Shown here: positions 20,097 to 27,910 of the stretch, one piece after another
How the letters are laid out: every line of letters begins with the position of its first letter
Position numbering within the stretch: the stretch's first letter is position 1
From: Lentibacillus sp. JNUCC-1
Lineage (GTDB): Bacteria > Bacillota > Bacilli > Bacillales > Amphibacillaceae
Reading direction: 5' to 3'
Length of the DNA: 64,000 bases
Assembly (NCBI RefSeq): GCF_009741735.1
Contig: NZ_WHOH01000003.1
Span: 806,001-870,000, forward strand
Program-made: the position numbers and the translations under genes
The notes under the pieces: model-generated
The model's input: only the letters and a program-made list of their open reading frames with translations
Told to the model about the DNA's origin: nothing
The model's database searches: none

Positions 20097-20921
20097 ATGA
20101 GGAAAAGAGATATTTTAACGCCAATTGGCATTACGCTTGGTTTTATTATGATAATGCTTGCTATTCTTTCAAAAGGGGGCGGGGAAGGTATCCGTTCCTT
20201 TTTGGACGTTGCATCTATCTTTGTAGTGATTGGCGGTCTGGGCGCATCCATGTTGATCAGCTTTAAGATGGACCAAATCAAGTTGACCAATTCAGTGATA
20301 AAAGAAGCTTTTCATCAGAATGAACAGCGTCTGCCTGAACTGATTCATTTATTTGTGAGATTGTCTGAGCGTGCCAGACGCGAAGGTCTATTAGCACTGG
20401 AAAATGAACTTGAAGAAGTGGAAGATCCTTTTATTAAAAAGGGCGTTCTTCTCGCAGTTGATGGAATCGAACCGGATATTATCACTGATATTATGAATGC
20501 AGAAATTACTGCAATGGAGGAAAGACATTATAAAGGCCGTTCTATTATTGAAAAAGCGGGGGAATACGCACCTGCCTGGGGGATGATTGGAACCCTTGTA
20601 GGGCTTGTGCTCATGCTGAATAGTCTACAGGATCCCACAACCCTTGGCCCAAACATGGCCGTAGCTTTATTGACAACACTTTATGGAACGGTTCTGTCCA
20701 ATCTGATTTTCATTCCTATGGCTGGGAAACTGGAAAGTAAAACAGAAGAAGAACTCTTTATAAAACAAGTCATTATTGAAGGCGTGATTGGTGTTCAATC
20801 CGGACAAAATCCGCGTATACTGGAGGAAAAACTAAGTGCATTTCTGCCAACTCATGGCAAAGTAAAAGAGGAAGCAGACGAAGAAGCGGATTTTGCGGGA
20901 GAGAAGATCCATGAAGCGTAG
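20097..20921 (+). CDS. motP: Flagellar motor stator protein MotP (sodium type)
   Basis: 274 aa MotA/PomA-family membrane protein with four predicted helices (LTPIGITLGFIM, VASIFVVIGGL, YAPAWGMIGTLVGLV, MAVALLTTLYGTV). The large cytoplasmic loop after helix 2 carries ERARREG and contacts the rotor. MotPS of Bacillus uses sodium, and its position directly after ccpA is conserved. Its end overlaps motS by 11 bp. Confidence 0.9.
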   Translation: MRKRDILTPIGITLGFIMIMLAILSKGGGEGIRSFLDVASIFVVIGGLGASMLISFKMDQIKLTNSVIKEAFHQNEQRLPELIHLFVRLSERARREGLLALENELEEVEDPFIKKGVLLAVDGIEPDIITDIMNAEITAMEERHYKGRSIIEKAGEYAPAWGMIGTLVGLVLMLNSLQDPTTLGPNMAVALLTTLYGTVLSNLIFIPMAGKLESKTEEELFIKQVIIEGVIGVQSGQNPRILEEKLSAFLPTHGKVKEEADEEADFAGEKIHEA

Positions 20922-21699
20922 AAATCTAAAGAAACGTAACGATAAAGGTGCGCCTAAATGGATGGTTACATATTCTGACATGGTTACGCTGATTCTGGTA
21001 TTCTTCATTTTGCTGTTTTCAATGTCGCAAATTGATCTTGTGAAGTTTGAAGCGATCTCAGAGTCTTTTAAAAACAGAATGGTGCTGGATTTTTTCCCTT
21101 CGGCCGTCCCTTTGGATCATCCAACTGAAAGTCCATCACATCTGGAAAAAGGTAAAACTTTAAACGAATTCAAAGATCCTTCAGACGCTAAAAAATTTTT
21201 TGAAGAAGATCATAAGACAGAAGAAGACAAGTTGAATGCTTTGATGGAAGAGGTGGAAGAATACCTCGATGCAAACGAATTAAATAATGTCATATCCGCT
21301 AATAGAACTGAACGCGGTGTTGTGCTTGTTTTACAGGAAATGATATTATTTGACCCTGGGGAAGCTATTGTTTTGCCAAGCGGGGAACCGTTTTTAAATA
21401 AAATTGGTGTTCTCCTCAACAAAGTGCCGAATGTTGTGAAGGTGGAAGGTCATACTGACACACGTCCGATGTCAAGTTTTCGATACCCATCAAACTGGGA
21501 ACTATCAGGAGCGAGAGCAAGTAGTGTGATTAGATATCTTGTAAATGAATTTCAATTTGATCCAGCACGTTTTTCCCTCGCTGGCTATGGAGAAACCAGA
21601 CCACTTGTACCTAACGACACAGAAGAAAATATGAAGCAAAACCGCCGCGTAGAAATTGTCATAATGGATGCCGACACACCTGAGCTAAGCGACAATTAA
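20911..21699 (+). CDS. motS: Flagellar motor stator protein MotS
   Basis: 262 aa. A basic N-terminus, then WMVTYSDMVTLILVFFILLF, a single helix whose Asp is the predicted ion-binding residue. The C-terminal OmpA/MotB domain (VEGHTDTRP, NWELSGARASSV, GYGETRP) anchors the stator to peptidoglycan. ATG 20911 follows GGGAGAG; the stop of motP lies just inside, so translation is probably coupled. The next 870 bp hold a repeat element and no gene. Confidence 0.9.
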   Translation: MKRRNLKKRNDKGAPKWMVTYSDMVTLILVFFILLFSMSQIDLVKFEAISESFKNRMVLDFFPSAVPLDHPTESPSHLEKGKTLNEFKDPSDAKKFFEEDHKTEEDKLNALMEEVEEYLDANELNNVISANRTERGVVLVLQEMILFDPGEAIVLPSGEPFLNKIGVLLNKVPNVVKVEGHTDTRPMSSFRYPSNWELSGARASSVIRYLVNEFQFDPARFSLAGYGETRPLVPNDTEENMKQNRRVEIVIMDADTPELSDN

Positions 21700-21740
21700 T
21701 AAAAAAAGTTTAGAATACAAAAATCTGCAATGACGTAGTT

Positions 21741-22284
21741 GACACAAACTGCGAACTAATGAAAACTTGAATAACTGCTTCTGGCAACCGCTCGGGGAAA
21801 ACACTCCGCGTCCAGTGGGCGCTGCTGAGCCTCCTCGGTCTATCGACCTCCGGGGTCTCACCGAGGCTTTTCCTCCCACAGGAGTCTCCGTGTTTTCCCC
21901 GAGCTTGGAGAGGTGTGTTTACCTTCTTTCTTGATTTTATAAAGTGAGGGATTGAAAGTTAAATGGACTGAGCATCAATCTGAAATCACCTCAAAGTTGA
22001 GTTAGCATTAGCTGCTCAAGAAAAGTTTACGTTCACTCTTAATTTCTTGAGCAAAACATCCAAGCACCTAATTAACATGAAGTGATTGGAGCGGAGGGAA
22101 GTCGACTCCTGCGGGAACAGCACGAGTCCGAAGACCCCACAGCGAGCGGTCTTTGCGAGCGAGGAGGCTGAGGCCGTGCCCGCGGAAAGCGACTTCCCGC
22201 AGCGGAAATCACGGTGCTCGTTTAAACATATGGAGTGCTTGGTGGCAGTCATTAGATCTGTCTAGTTAGTTCGCAGTTTACTTA
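21741..22284. repeat. 544-bp GC-rich composite repeat with 14-bp terminal inverted repeats (copy 1, intact)
   Basis: Bounded by AAACTGCGAACTAA (21746-21759) and its exact complement (22266-22279). Inside are two palindromic modules. Module A has perfect 15-bp arms GCTCGGGGAAAACAC (21790-21804) and the complement (21890-21904). Module B has GGGAAGTCG (22096-22104) and CGACTTCCC (22190-22198). No coding capacity is evident. A second inverted copy lies at 54690-56900. The layout is MITE-like; no transposase is present. It lies between motS and the terminator that probably belongs to it. Confidence 0.85.
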
Positions 22285-22318
22285 TATTGCGTAAAGGTGT
22301 TAGGATTTGGAATTGAGT

Positions 22319-22347
22319 GAGACCGGTCGGTTTGACCGGTTTTTTTG
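22319..22347 (+). terminator. Terminator, probably originally that of motPS
   Basis: Stem ACCGGTC / GACCGGT around a short GGTTT loop followed by T7. It lies 620 bp after motS, with only the repeat between, so the repeat seems to have separated motS from its terminator. Confidence 0.7.
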
Positions 22348-22570
22348 ATTTGGAATAATGTCGATTTCAAATTTATTGTTTGCCAAAGTTCCCTATTATT
22401 CCCCCTTAAATCGAATGATTACACATTTGAAACACAAATGTAATATAACTGTGTCTAAATTTGCTGCCGAAAGATGTTATACTAGTTTCATAGCTAACAA
22501 ACAAAACATCATGTCTGTGGGGACATGATATAACGATATACATAAACTTTAGCAAAATGGGGGATTACAA

Positions 22571-24076
22571 TTGCGAAAAGCTACTCAGTGCATAATGATC
22601 GCTGCATTAATAGTCGGGTTAAACGTCTTACAGCTTGAGCATGCCAACGCTGAAAGTATCAGTAGTGTCGATAGTGAAATTAAAAATCTAGAAAAGAAAG
22701 AGCAGAAATTAAAAGAAGAACGCCAAGATGTAGACGGTGAAAAAAGCAAGAACGATAGCAAGATGGATAAAAATCTTAACAAACAGGGCGAGGTCAAAAG
22801 CGAACTTGAACAAATTAATAATGAGCTCGACACAACACAAAAAGAGATAGAACAAAAAGAAAATGAAATCTCCAACATTAATGCTCAAATCAATGAGTTG
22901 GAACAGCGGATTTCAAGCCTACATAAAGAAACTGTTCAACTGGAAGACGAAATCAAGCAGTTAAAAGATGAAATTAAGCAACTCAAAAAACAAATTAAAA
23001 AGCGGGAAGAACTTCTTAAAGATCGTGTCCGTTCAATTCAGGAAAACGGTGGATCTCTAAAATATCTCCAAGTTATTCTTGGAGCAAAGAGCTTCGGTGA
23101 TTTCATCAGCCGTACAACAGCCGTAAATACTATCATGGATCAGGACAAATCGATCATGGAAGAATTATCAGCTGATCGCGAAGCTTTAAAGGAAAAAAAG
23201 GCCGAAGTTGAAACCAAGAAAACAGAGATAGAAGAGAAAAAAGCTGAAGCAGAAGAGCACAAAGCTGAAGTCGAAAGCCAGAAGGCAAATCTAGAAAGTG
23301 AAAAAGGTGAACTTGTTTCACTTAAAACAAAGTTAGACGAACAGATGGCAAGTAAAAATAAGCTGTTGGGCAGTCTGGAAGAAGAACAAGAACACTTAGA
23401 AGAATATCAAGTAACTCTTGCTGAAGAACAGCAAATGATTTCAGAACAGGCGTCAGCCCTTAAGAAAGCAAAACAAGTTGCACAAGATAAAAAATCTGAA
23501 TTACAAAGACTTGCTAAAGAACGTGAGGAAAGAAAGAGAGAAGAAGCAAGGAAAAAAGAGCAAGCATCTAACAGTAATTCAGGAAGCTCACCTAGCGACA
23601 ACGCTAATAACGGGGGAAATACCGGAAACGTAAGCCCAGCTCCTAGTGGCAGTAACTTTATTTGGCCAGCTGCTGGAAGTCGCAGTTCAAACTTTGGGTG
23701 GAGAACCCATCCTATATATAATATTCCTCGTTTCCATGCAGGTGTGGATATGTCTGCGCCGGCGGGGACACCAATTTATTCATCTGGAAAAGGCGTTGGT
23801 GTTGTTTCAACCGCGCGATACCATTCTTCATATGGGAACCATGTAATGATTGTCAATCAGATTGATGGCGTCACATATACAACGAATTATGCCCATATGA
23901 GCAAAATTGCTGTAAGTCCAGGTCAGACTGTAGAACAGGGTCAGTTGATTGGTTATGTCGGCACCACTGGAAGTTCCACAGGTAATCACTTGCACTTTGA
24001 AATACACAAAGGTGGATATAATGGTGTGAATCCTAAAACAACAAACGCAGTCAATCCTGCTCATTACTTAAGATAG
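22571..24076 (+). CDS. Secreted coiled-coil murein hydrolase with M23 (LytM) domain
   Basis: 501 aa from TTG 22571 (GGGGGAT upstream). A signal peptide ends near HANA (residue 28). Residues about 30-320 are an almost continuous coiled coil rich in E, K and Q. A Ser/Asn/Gly linker leads to a C-terminal M23 zinc endopeptidase: HAGVDMSAPAGTPIYSS and GNHLHFEIHKGG supply the ligands. The layout resembles EnvC and the FtsEX-controlled hydrolase CwlO, though CwlO ends in NlpC/P60. TGTAAT-N5-TGTGTC at 22439-22455 is a partial WalR box. Confidence 0.88.
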   Translation: MRKATQCIMIAALIVGLNVLQLEHANAESISSVDSEIKNLEKKEQKLKEERQDVDGEKSKNDSKMDKNLNKQGEVKSELEQINNELDTTQKEIEQKENEISNINAQINELEQRISSLHKETVQLEDEIKQLKDEIKQLKKQIKKREELLKDRVRSIQENGGSLKYLQVILGAKSFGDFISRTTAVNTIMDQDKSIMEELSADREALKEKKAEVETKKTEIEEKKAEAEEHKAEVESQKANLESEKGELVSLKTKLDEQMASKNKLLGSLEEEQEHLEEYQVTLAEEQQMISEQASALKKAKQVAQDKKSELQRLAKEREERKREEARKKEQASNSNSGSSPSDNANNGGNTGNVSPAPSGSNFIWPAAGSRSSNFGWRTHPIYNIPRFHAGVDMSAPAGTPIYSSGKGVGVVSTARYHSSYGNHVMIVNQIDGVTYTTNYAHMSKIAVSPGQTVEQGQLIGYVGTTGSSTGNHLHFEIHKGGYNGVNPKTTNAVNPAHYLR

Positions 24077-24088
24077 ATCTTAAATTTT

Positions 24089-24131
24089 AAAAAGCGACAT
24101 TGTCCATACAAGCAATGTCGCTTTTTTTTTT
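24089..24131 (+). terminator. Terminator of the M23 hydrolase gene
   Basis: Stem AAAAGCGACATTG and complement around a 10-nt loop, followed by a run of about ten T. Confidence 0.85.
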
Positions 24132-24153
24132 ATACGGTGTTATTTAAACAACT

Positions 24154-24194
24154 AAAAAAAGCCGGGCTGACGGAAATCAGCCTGGCTTTTTTCT
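24154..24194. terminator. Bidirectional terminator ending the minus-strand acu/Mur-ligase run
   Basis: Stem with AAAAAAGCC on the left and GGCTTTTTT on the right (one mismatch inside), 6-nt loop. The right arm overlaps the last codons of the 74-aa minus-strand gene, whose stop lies at 24177-24179. Confidence 0.8.
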
Positions 24195-24401
24195 TTTAAT
24201 GGGGAAGGAAGTTCGTTCTCCTAAAGATATTGTATACCATTGTTTGTCTGAGTGAATGGCATCTTGTATAGGTGTGCATTTTATCTTTGGAAATCTTTTT
24301 CTAATATAATGGATCTCTTCTTCTGAAAGTCGTAATTCTCTTCTAGGCGCACCATTATAAAAGGAATCAAATAAAAAGTCGTTTAAACTATGTTTATCCA
24401 C
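24177..24401 (-). CDS. Small protein of unknown function, last gene of the Mur-ligase cassette
   Basis: 74 aa from a GTG start with GGAGGTG 8 nt upstream. Hydrophilic, with an N-terminal acidic helix (SLNDFLFDSFYNG), a REL-RLSEEEIHYIRKRFPKI segment and a very basic C-terminus (PIKRKKPG). No membrane segment, no metal motif, family not recognised. Only 25 bp separate it from the racemase gene, so it should be co-transcribed. The final codons form the terminator stem. Confidence 0.65.
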   Translation of the reverse strand: MDKHSLNDFLFDSFYNGAPRRELRLSEEEIHYIRKRFPKIKCTPIQDAIHSDKQWYTISLGERTSFPIKRKKPG

Positions 24402-24426
24402 TGTTCAAGCACCTCCACTTTATCAT

Positions 24427-25161
24427 TCAACTGTTTATAATAAAATGGGTATTGACAGGCTGTGTGAGCTGTTTGCCAGACTGAATGATTGATTGTTCTA
24501 CAAGGATATTCATGGGATCAATGCAATATGCCTGTGAAGAGGTTTTTAACGATACAGTGGATAGTTCAGTACATCCTAGGATGATGCTTGTGCATTTTTC
24601 CTTGCTAACCAGGTATTGAATAATCTCATCCAATTCCTCTCCTTCGTATGTCGCGTCAGCTTTTATATTGTAGATTAAGTTCATGACGTGTTTTTGCAGG
24701 TTAGTGTCAGGTACAAATGGGAACAAATTGTGCGCCTTGCATTGATTTTCATAAACACCACTTGCAATCGTGCCGTCAGTAGCCAGAATAGCCACTTTGC
24801 TGCCCGAGCCAAACATTCTTTGAATATATTGAGTTGTTTCCTGTACCATATGGATGATGTTGATATCAGTCATAGCTTGCAATTCTTCATAGTAATAATG
24901 TGAGGTGTTGCACGGGATGGCGATATTATCTACACCAGCGCTTTCCAAGTAGTGGATATCCGGCTGAATAGCTTGCAAGAATAATTCCCCAGTCTGGTTT
25001 AGGATACATTTGGTTCTATCAGGTAAAGTAGCATGGTTTAAAATGACCATATCTATGTGATCCTGATCTTTTGTAGCTTCAGTATAATTAATAATTTTGT
25101 CCATAAAAGAAGCTGTTGCTTTGGGGCCCATACCCCCAATAATTCCTAGTTTCTTGTTCAT
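24427..25161 (-). CDS. Aspartate/glutamate racemase family protein
   Basis: 244 aa, usual length. N-terminal GIIGGMGPKATASF is the family start. The two catalytic cysteines lie in IPCNTSHYYY and LGCTELS. These PLP-independent racemases interconvert L- and D-aspartate or glutamate. MurI-type glutamate racemases have a different N-terminus (DSG), so aspartate is the likelier substrate. Located 17 bp after a Mur ligase, so it may supply a D-amino acid for that pathway. Confidence 0.85.
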   Translation of the reverse strand: MNKKLGIIGGMGPKATASFMDKIINYTEATKDQDHIDMVILNHATLPDRTKCILNQTGELFLQAIQPDIHYLESAGVDNIAIPCNTSHYYYEELQAMTDINIIHMVQETTQYIQRMFGSGSKVAILATDGTIASGVYENQCKAHNLFPFVPDTNLQKHVMNLIYNIKADATYEGEELDEIIQYLVSKEKCTSIILGCTELSTVSLKTSSQAYCIDPMNILVEQSIIQSGKQLTQPVNTHFIINS

Positions 25162-25178
25162 TTTTGCACCACCAAAAT

Positions 25179-26660
25179 CTAATATGTCGGTTGATTAAAT
25201 TCTTTTGTCTTGATTGAATCCAATACAATTTCTTTCTCATTAAATGGTATTTCTTTATTCCCTAATATTTGTGTCGTTTCATGACCTTTGCCAGCAAGTA
25301 GGATAGTATCGTCATCATTGCTGATTTGGATTGCATGACGGATTGCTGTTTCTCTATCCTTGATGCCAGTATAGGGGGTTGAGAGTTCTTTTAAAACGTC
25401 ACATGTTTCTTTCATAATCATATCTTGGTTATGTTCTCTGGGGTTGTCAAGTGTAACGATTGAATAATCGGTATGTTCAGCGGCTGTTCTCCCCATGGCT
25501 ATACGCTTCTTGCGCCCATTTTCACTGTCATCCGCATAGACACCGAAAACGAGTATAAGTCGACCTCTGACGTGTGGTTTGATCGTAATAAGAGATTGTT
25601 TTAAAGCATCTTCAGTATGGGCGAAGTCGACAATGACTCGATAATTTTCATGTTGATAAATCGTTTCAAATCGTCCTTTAATGCCGGAAACATGATCAAG
25701 ACCACTTCTGATTGTTTCAAGTGAAATTCCATTTGCGAATGCACATGCAATAGCGGCAAGGCTGTTGTATACGTATATTTCACCAGGCAAATGAATCGTC
25801 ACTCTGATCTGGCCAATAGGGGTTATAACGGTATATTTAGTATGGTTAAGGTTATATGTTATATCTGTTGCTTGGATGTGTGCTTTTTGATGAATACCGT
25901 ACGTGATTAACTTATCTTTTTTAATCTGCTTGGTTAACTTGCGGCCATATGGGTCGTCGGTATTAATGATGCTAAACCCGGATGTCTGTTCAAACAGCTT
26001 GGCTTTAGCCTGGAAATAGGCTTCCATGGTTCCATGCAGTTCCAAGTGATCAGGTGTTAGATTGGTGAAAATAGCTGTATTAAAAGTTATGCCTGCTACT
26101 CTTGATAGATCGAGTGCATGAGAGGAGACCTCCATGATGCAGCTTGAAGTCTCTAATCTGACCATTTTTTGCAGTAAAGCCTGCAGATCAGGTGATTCTG
26201 GTGTTGTCCGATCGGAATTATAATGCTTTTTATTGATGATTGTACCCATAGTTCCAATCACACCAGTATTAATTTGATTGGCTTCAAGTATCGCTTTTAT
26301 AAAATGTGTAACGGACGTCTTGCCGTTTGTTCCGGTTACACCTATCATATTTAAGTTTTTCGCAGGATCCTCAAAAAAATGAACGGCAGCCATAGCCATT
26401 GCTTTACGGGAATCAGGCACTTTGATGATGGCAGTATTTGTTCCAAGAGTGACATCTTTTTCAACAATAATTGCAACAGCGCCTTGTTCGACCGCACTTT
26501 GGATGAAACGATGCCCGTCAACAGAAAATCCATCTATGGCGATGAATAGGCTGCCGGGTTTAACCTTACGTGAATCGAACGTGACTGATGAAATGTTACA
26601 ATCCAAATTCCCTGTGTGATTGAGTATTGTTAATTGATTTACGATAGAAGATAAATGCAT
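25179..26660 (-). CDS. MurE-like UDP-MurNAc-tripeptide ligase (extra copy in accessory cassette)
   Basis: 493 aa Mur ligase. The ATP loop TGTNGKTS is at residues 109-116, the middle domain has EVSSHALDLSRV and the carbamylated-lysine region QAKAKLF. The C-terminal domain has DNPR at residues 405-408, the motif that recognises meso-diaminopimelate in MurE enzymes. The preceding loop (GVYADDSENGRKK) departs from the usual GCGGDRD. The standard murE belongs in the dcw cluster, so this copy with an ATP-grasp enzyme and racemase is probably specialised. RBS AAAGGATG. Confidence 0.85.
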   Translation of the reverse strand: MHLSSIVNQLTILNHTGNLDCNISSVTFDSRKVKPGSLFIAIDGFSVDGHRFIQSAVEQGAVAIIVEKDVTLGTNTAIIKVPDSRKAMAMAAVHFFEDPAKNLNMIGVTGTNGKTSVTHFIKAILEANQINTGVIGTMGTIINKKHYNSDRTTPESPDLQALLQKMVRLETSSCIMEVSSHALDLSRVAGITFNTAIFTNLTPDHLELHGTMEAYFQAKAKLFEQTSGFSIINTDDPYGRKLTKQIKKDKLITYGIHQKAHIQATDITYNLNHTKYTVITPIGQIRVTIHLPGEIYVYNSLAAIACAFANGISLETIRSGLDHVSGIKGRFETIYQHENYRVIVDFAHTEDALKQSLITIKPHVRGRLILVFGVYADDSENGRKKRIAMGRTAAEHTDYSIVTLDNPREHNQDMIMKETCDVLKELSTPYTGIKDRETAIRHAIQISNDDDTILLAGKGHETTQILGNKEIPFNEKEIVLDSIKTKEFNQPTY

Positions 26661-26684
26661 GGCTTTTCATCCTTTTATGGTGTT

Positions 26685-27872
26685 TTATGAGCGACGTGTG
26701 ACGCGTTTCAACGCTTTCCTAACCAGTTGTCTAGAGTAGACCCATGCAGGTTTTGGATCATGTCGATTCCAAACTGCACCTGTTTTAGGACGAAAGAAAC
26801 TTTTGCTCACTTCTTTTACAGATAGTTGTCCTGTCTTGATGTATTCTTTTATGGCCAGCAAGTCTTCCTGTGCATACCAGAAAGCGCGATTGGTTGTTTG
26901 TGTAACAGCTTTAGGCTCTAAAGGCTCTCCAATAAGTTCTCTATACATAATATAAGGGAAGTTTAAACCAATATCATAAAGCATGTGATTGAAATTCGTA
27001 ATACGTGCATTGATTTCAATGAGATAGAACTCGCCGGTTGTTTCATCTTTTTTAAATTCAATTTCAGCAAATCCTTTGTAGCCAATGTTTTCGAGAAAAT
27101 GAGCTCCGAGGTCATAAAGCTCAGGAATATGCTTTTGAACTGTAAAGACCGAAGCGCCAAAGTTAATAGGGTATTGTCTGAACTTCTGACATGTAGTCCA
27201 ATGCGTAATTTTTGAATTGTGATTTAAGTAAGCGTCGAAGGTGTGCATGTGATCATCAGCACCAGGTATAATACGCTGAATAATAACTTCCAACTCAGCG
27301 TCTTTAGCTTTTTTAATCGCGTCGTTTAACTCTTCCATATCGTATACTTTAAACAGTTTCTGTCGAAAAACACTTACAAATGTAGGGGAATCAACAGGTT
27401 TAACAAGACATGGAAATTGAATCGTTTGCTCGACTTTTTCAGTGAAGGATTCATCGTTCAAATAAACTGTTTCAGGAACACGTACACCTTCTTCCACAGC
27501 CAGTTGATGAAGTTTTTCTTTGTCCATAACTTTTGTATATAATCCTTGATCCATATTCGGCAATAAGTAATGTTGTTTTAATGTATCCAAATGTGCATCA
27601 ATAACTTCGAGATATGAGTCATGACAAGGGATAAGTACAGGTTTATGTTCTTGTTGTGTGGCATATGCGATTAACGTATTAATAAAATGTTCAGTGTCTT
27701 TTTTGTAATGCGGTAGGATCAATTGTTCAGAACAATACTTAGAGGTTGCTCCATATGTACCTGCATCTGAATAGTCAGCTGCAACGGTATGAATGCCTTC
27801 AGATCCGAGGCAGCGAATGGTACTTAAACCAATATAATAGTTTGTGCCAAGCACAACTGCTTTATGTTGCAT
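26685..27872 (-). CDS. ATP-grasp carboxylate-amine ligase (possible D-aspartate ligase type)
   Basis: 395 aa. The N-terminal region (VVLGTNYYIGLSTIRCLGSEG) is the nucleotide-fold pre-ATP-grasp domain. The centre has PCLVKPVDS and EVIIQRIIPGADDH, and the C-terminal EIEFKKDETTGEFYLIEINAR supplies the metal-binding Glu and Asn. Such enzymes join an acyl phosphate to an amine. D-aspartate ligases that add a side-chain D-Asp to peptidoglycan precursors have this architecture. The neighbouring racemase and Mur ligases fit that role; it is inference. RBS AAGGAGAG. Confidence 0.8.
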   Translation of the reverse strand: MQHKAVVLGTNYYIGLSTIRCLGSEGIHTVAADYSDAGTYGATSKYCSEQLILPHYKKDTEHFINTLIAYATQQEHKPVLIPCHDSYLEVIDAHLDTLKQHYLLPNMDQGLYTKVMDKEKLHQLAVEEGVRVPETVYLNDESFTEKVEQTIQFPCLVKPVDSPTFVSVFRQKLFKVYDMEELNDAIKKAKDAELEVIIQRIIPGADDHMHTFDAYLNHNSKITHWTTCQKFRQYPINFGASVFTVQKHIPELYDLGAHFLENIGYKGFAEIEFKKDETTGEFYLIEINARITNFNHMLYDIGLNFPYIMYRELIGEPLEPKAVTQTTNRAFWYAQEDLLAIKEYIKTGQLSVKEVSKSFFRPKTGAVWNRHDPKPAWVYSRQLVRKALKRVTRRS

Positions 27873-27910
27873 AATTATCTCTCTCCTTAGCGAAATATCA
27901 GATGATTTTC

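Noticed and set aside
21685..22252. Open readings on the minus strand inside the composite repeat
   Set aside because: They follow the GC-rich palindromes, have no ribosome-binding site and unnatural composition; the DNA is repeat, not gene.
21741..22284. CRISPR array or riboswitch
   Set aside because: There is no regular direct repeat and spacer pattern; the arms are inverted, and no gene lies directly downstream in an expression-platform position.
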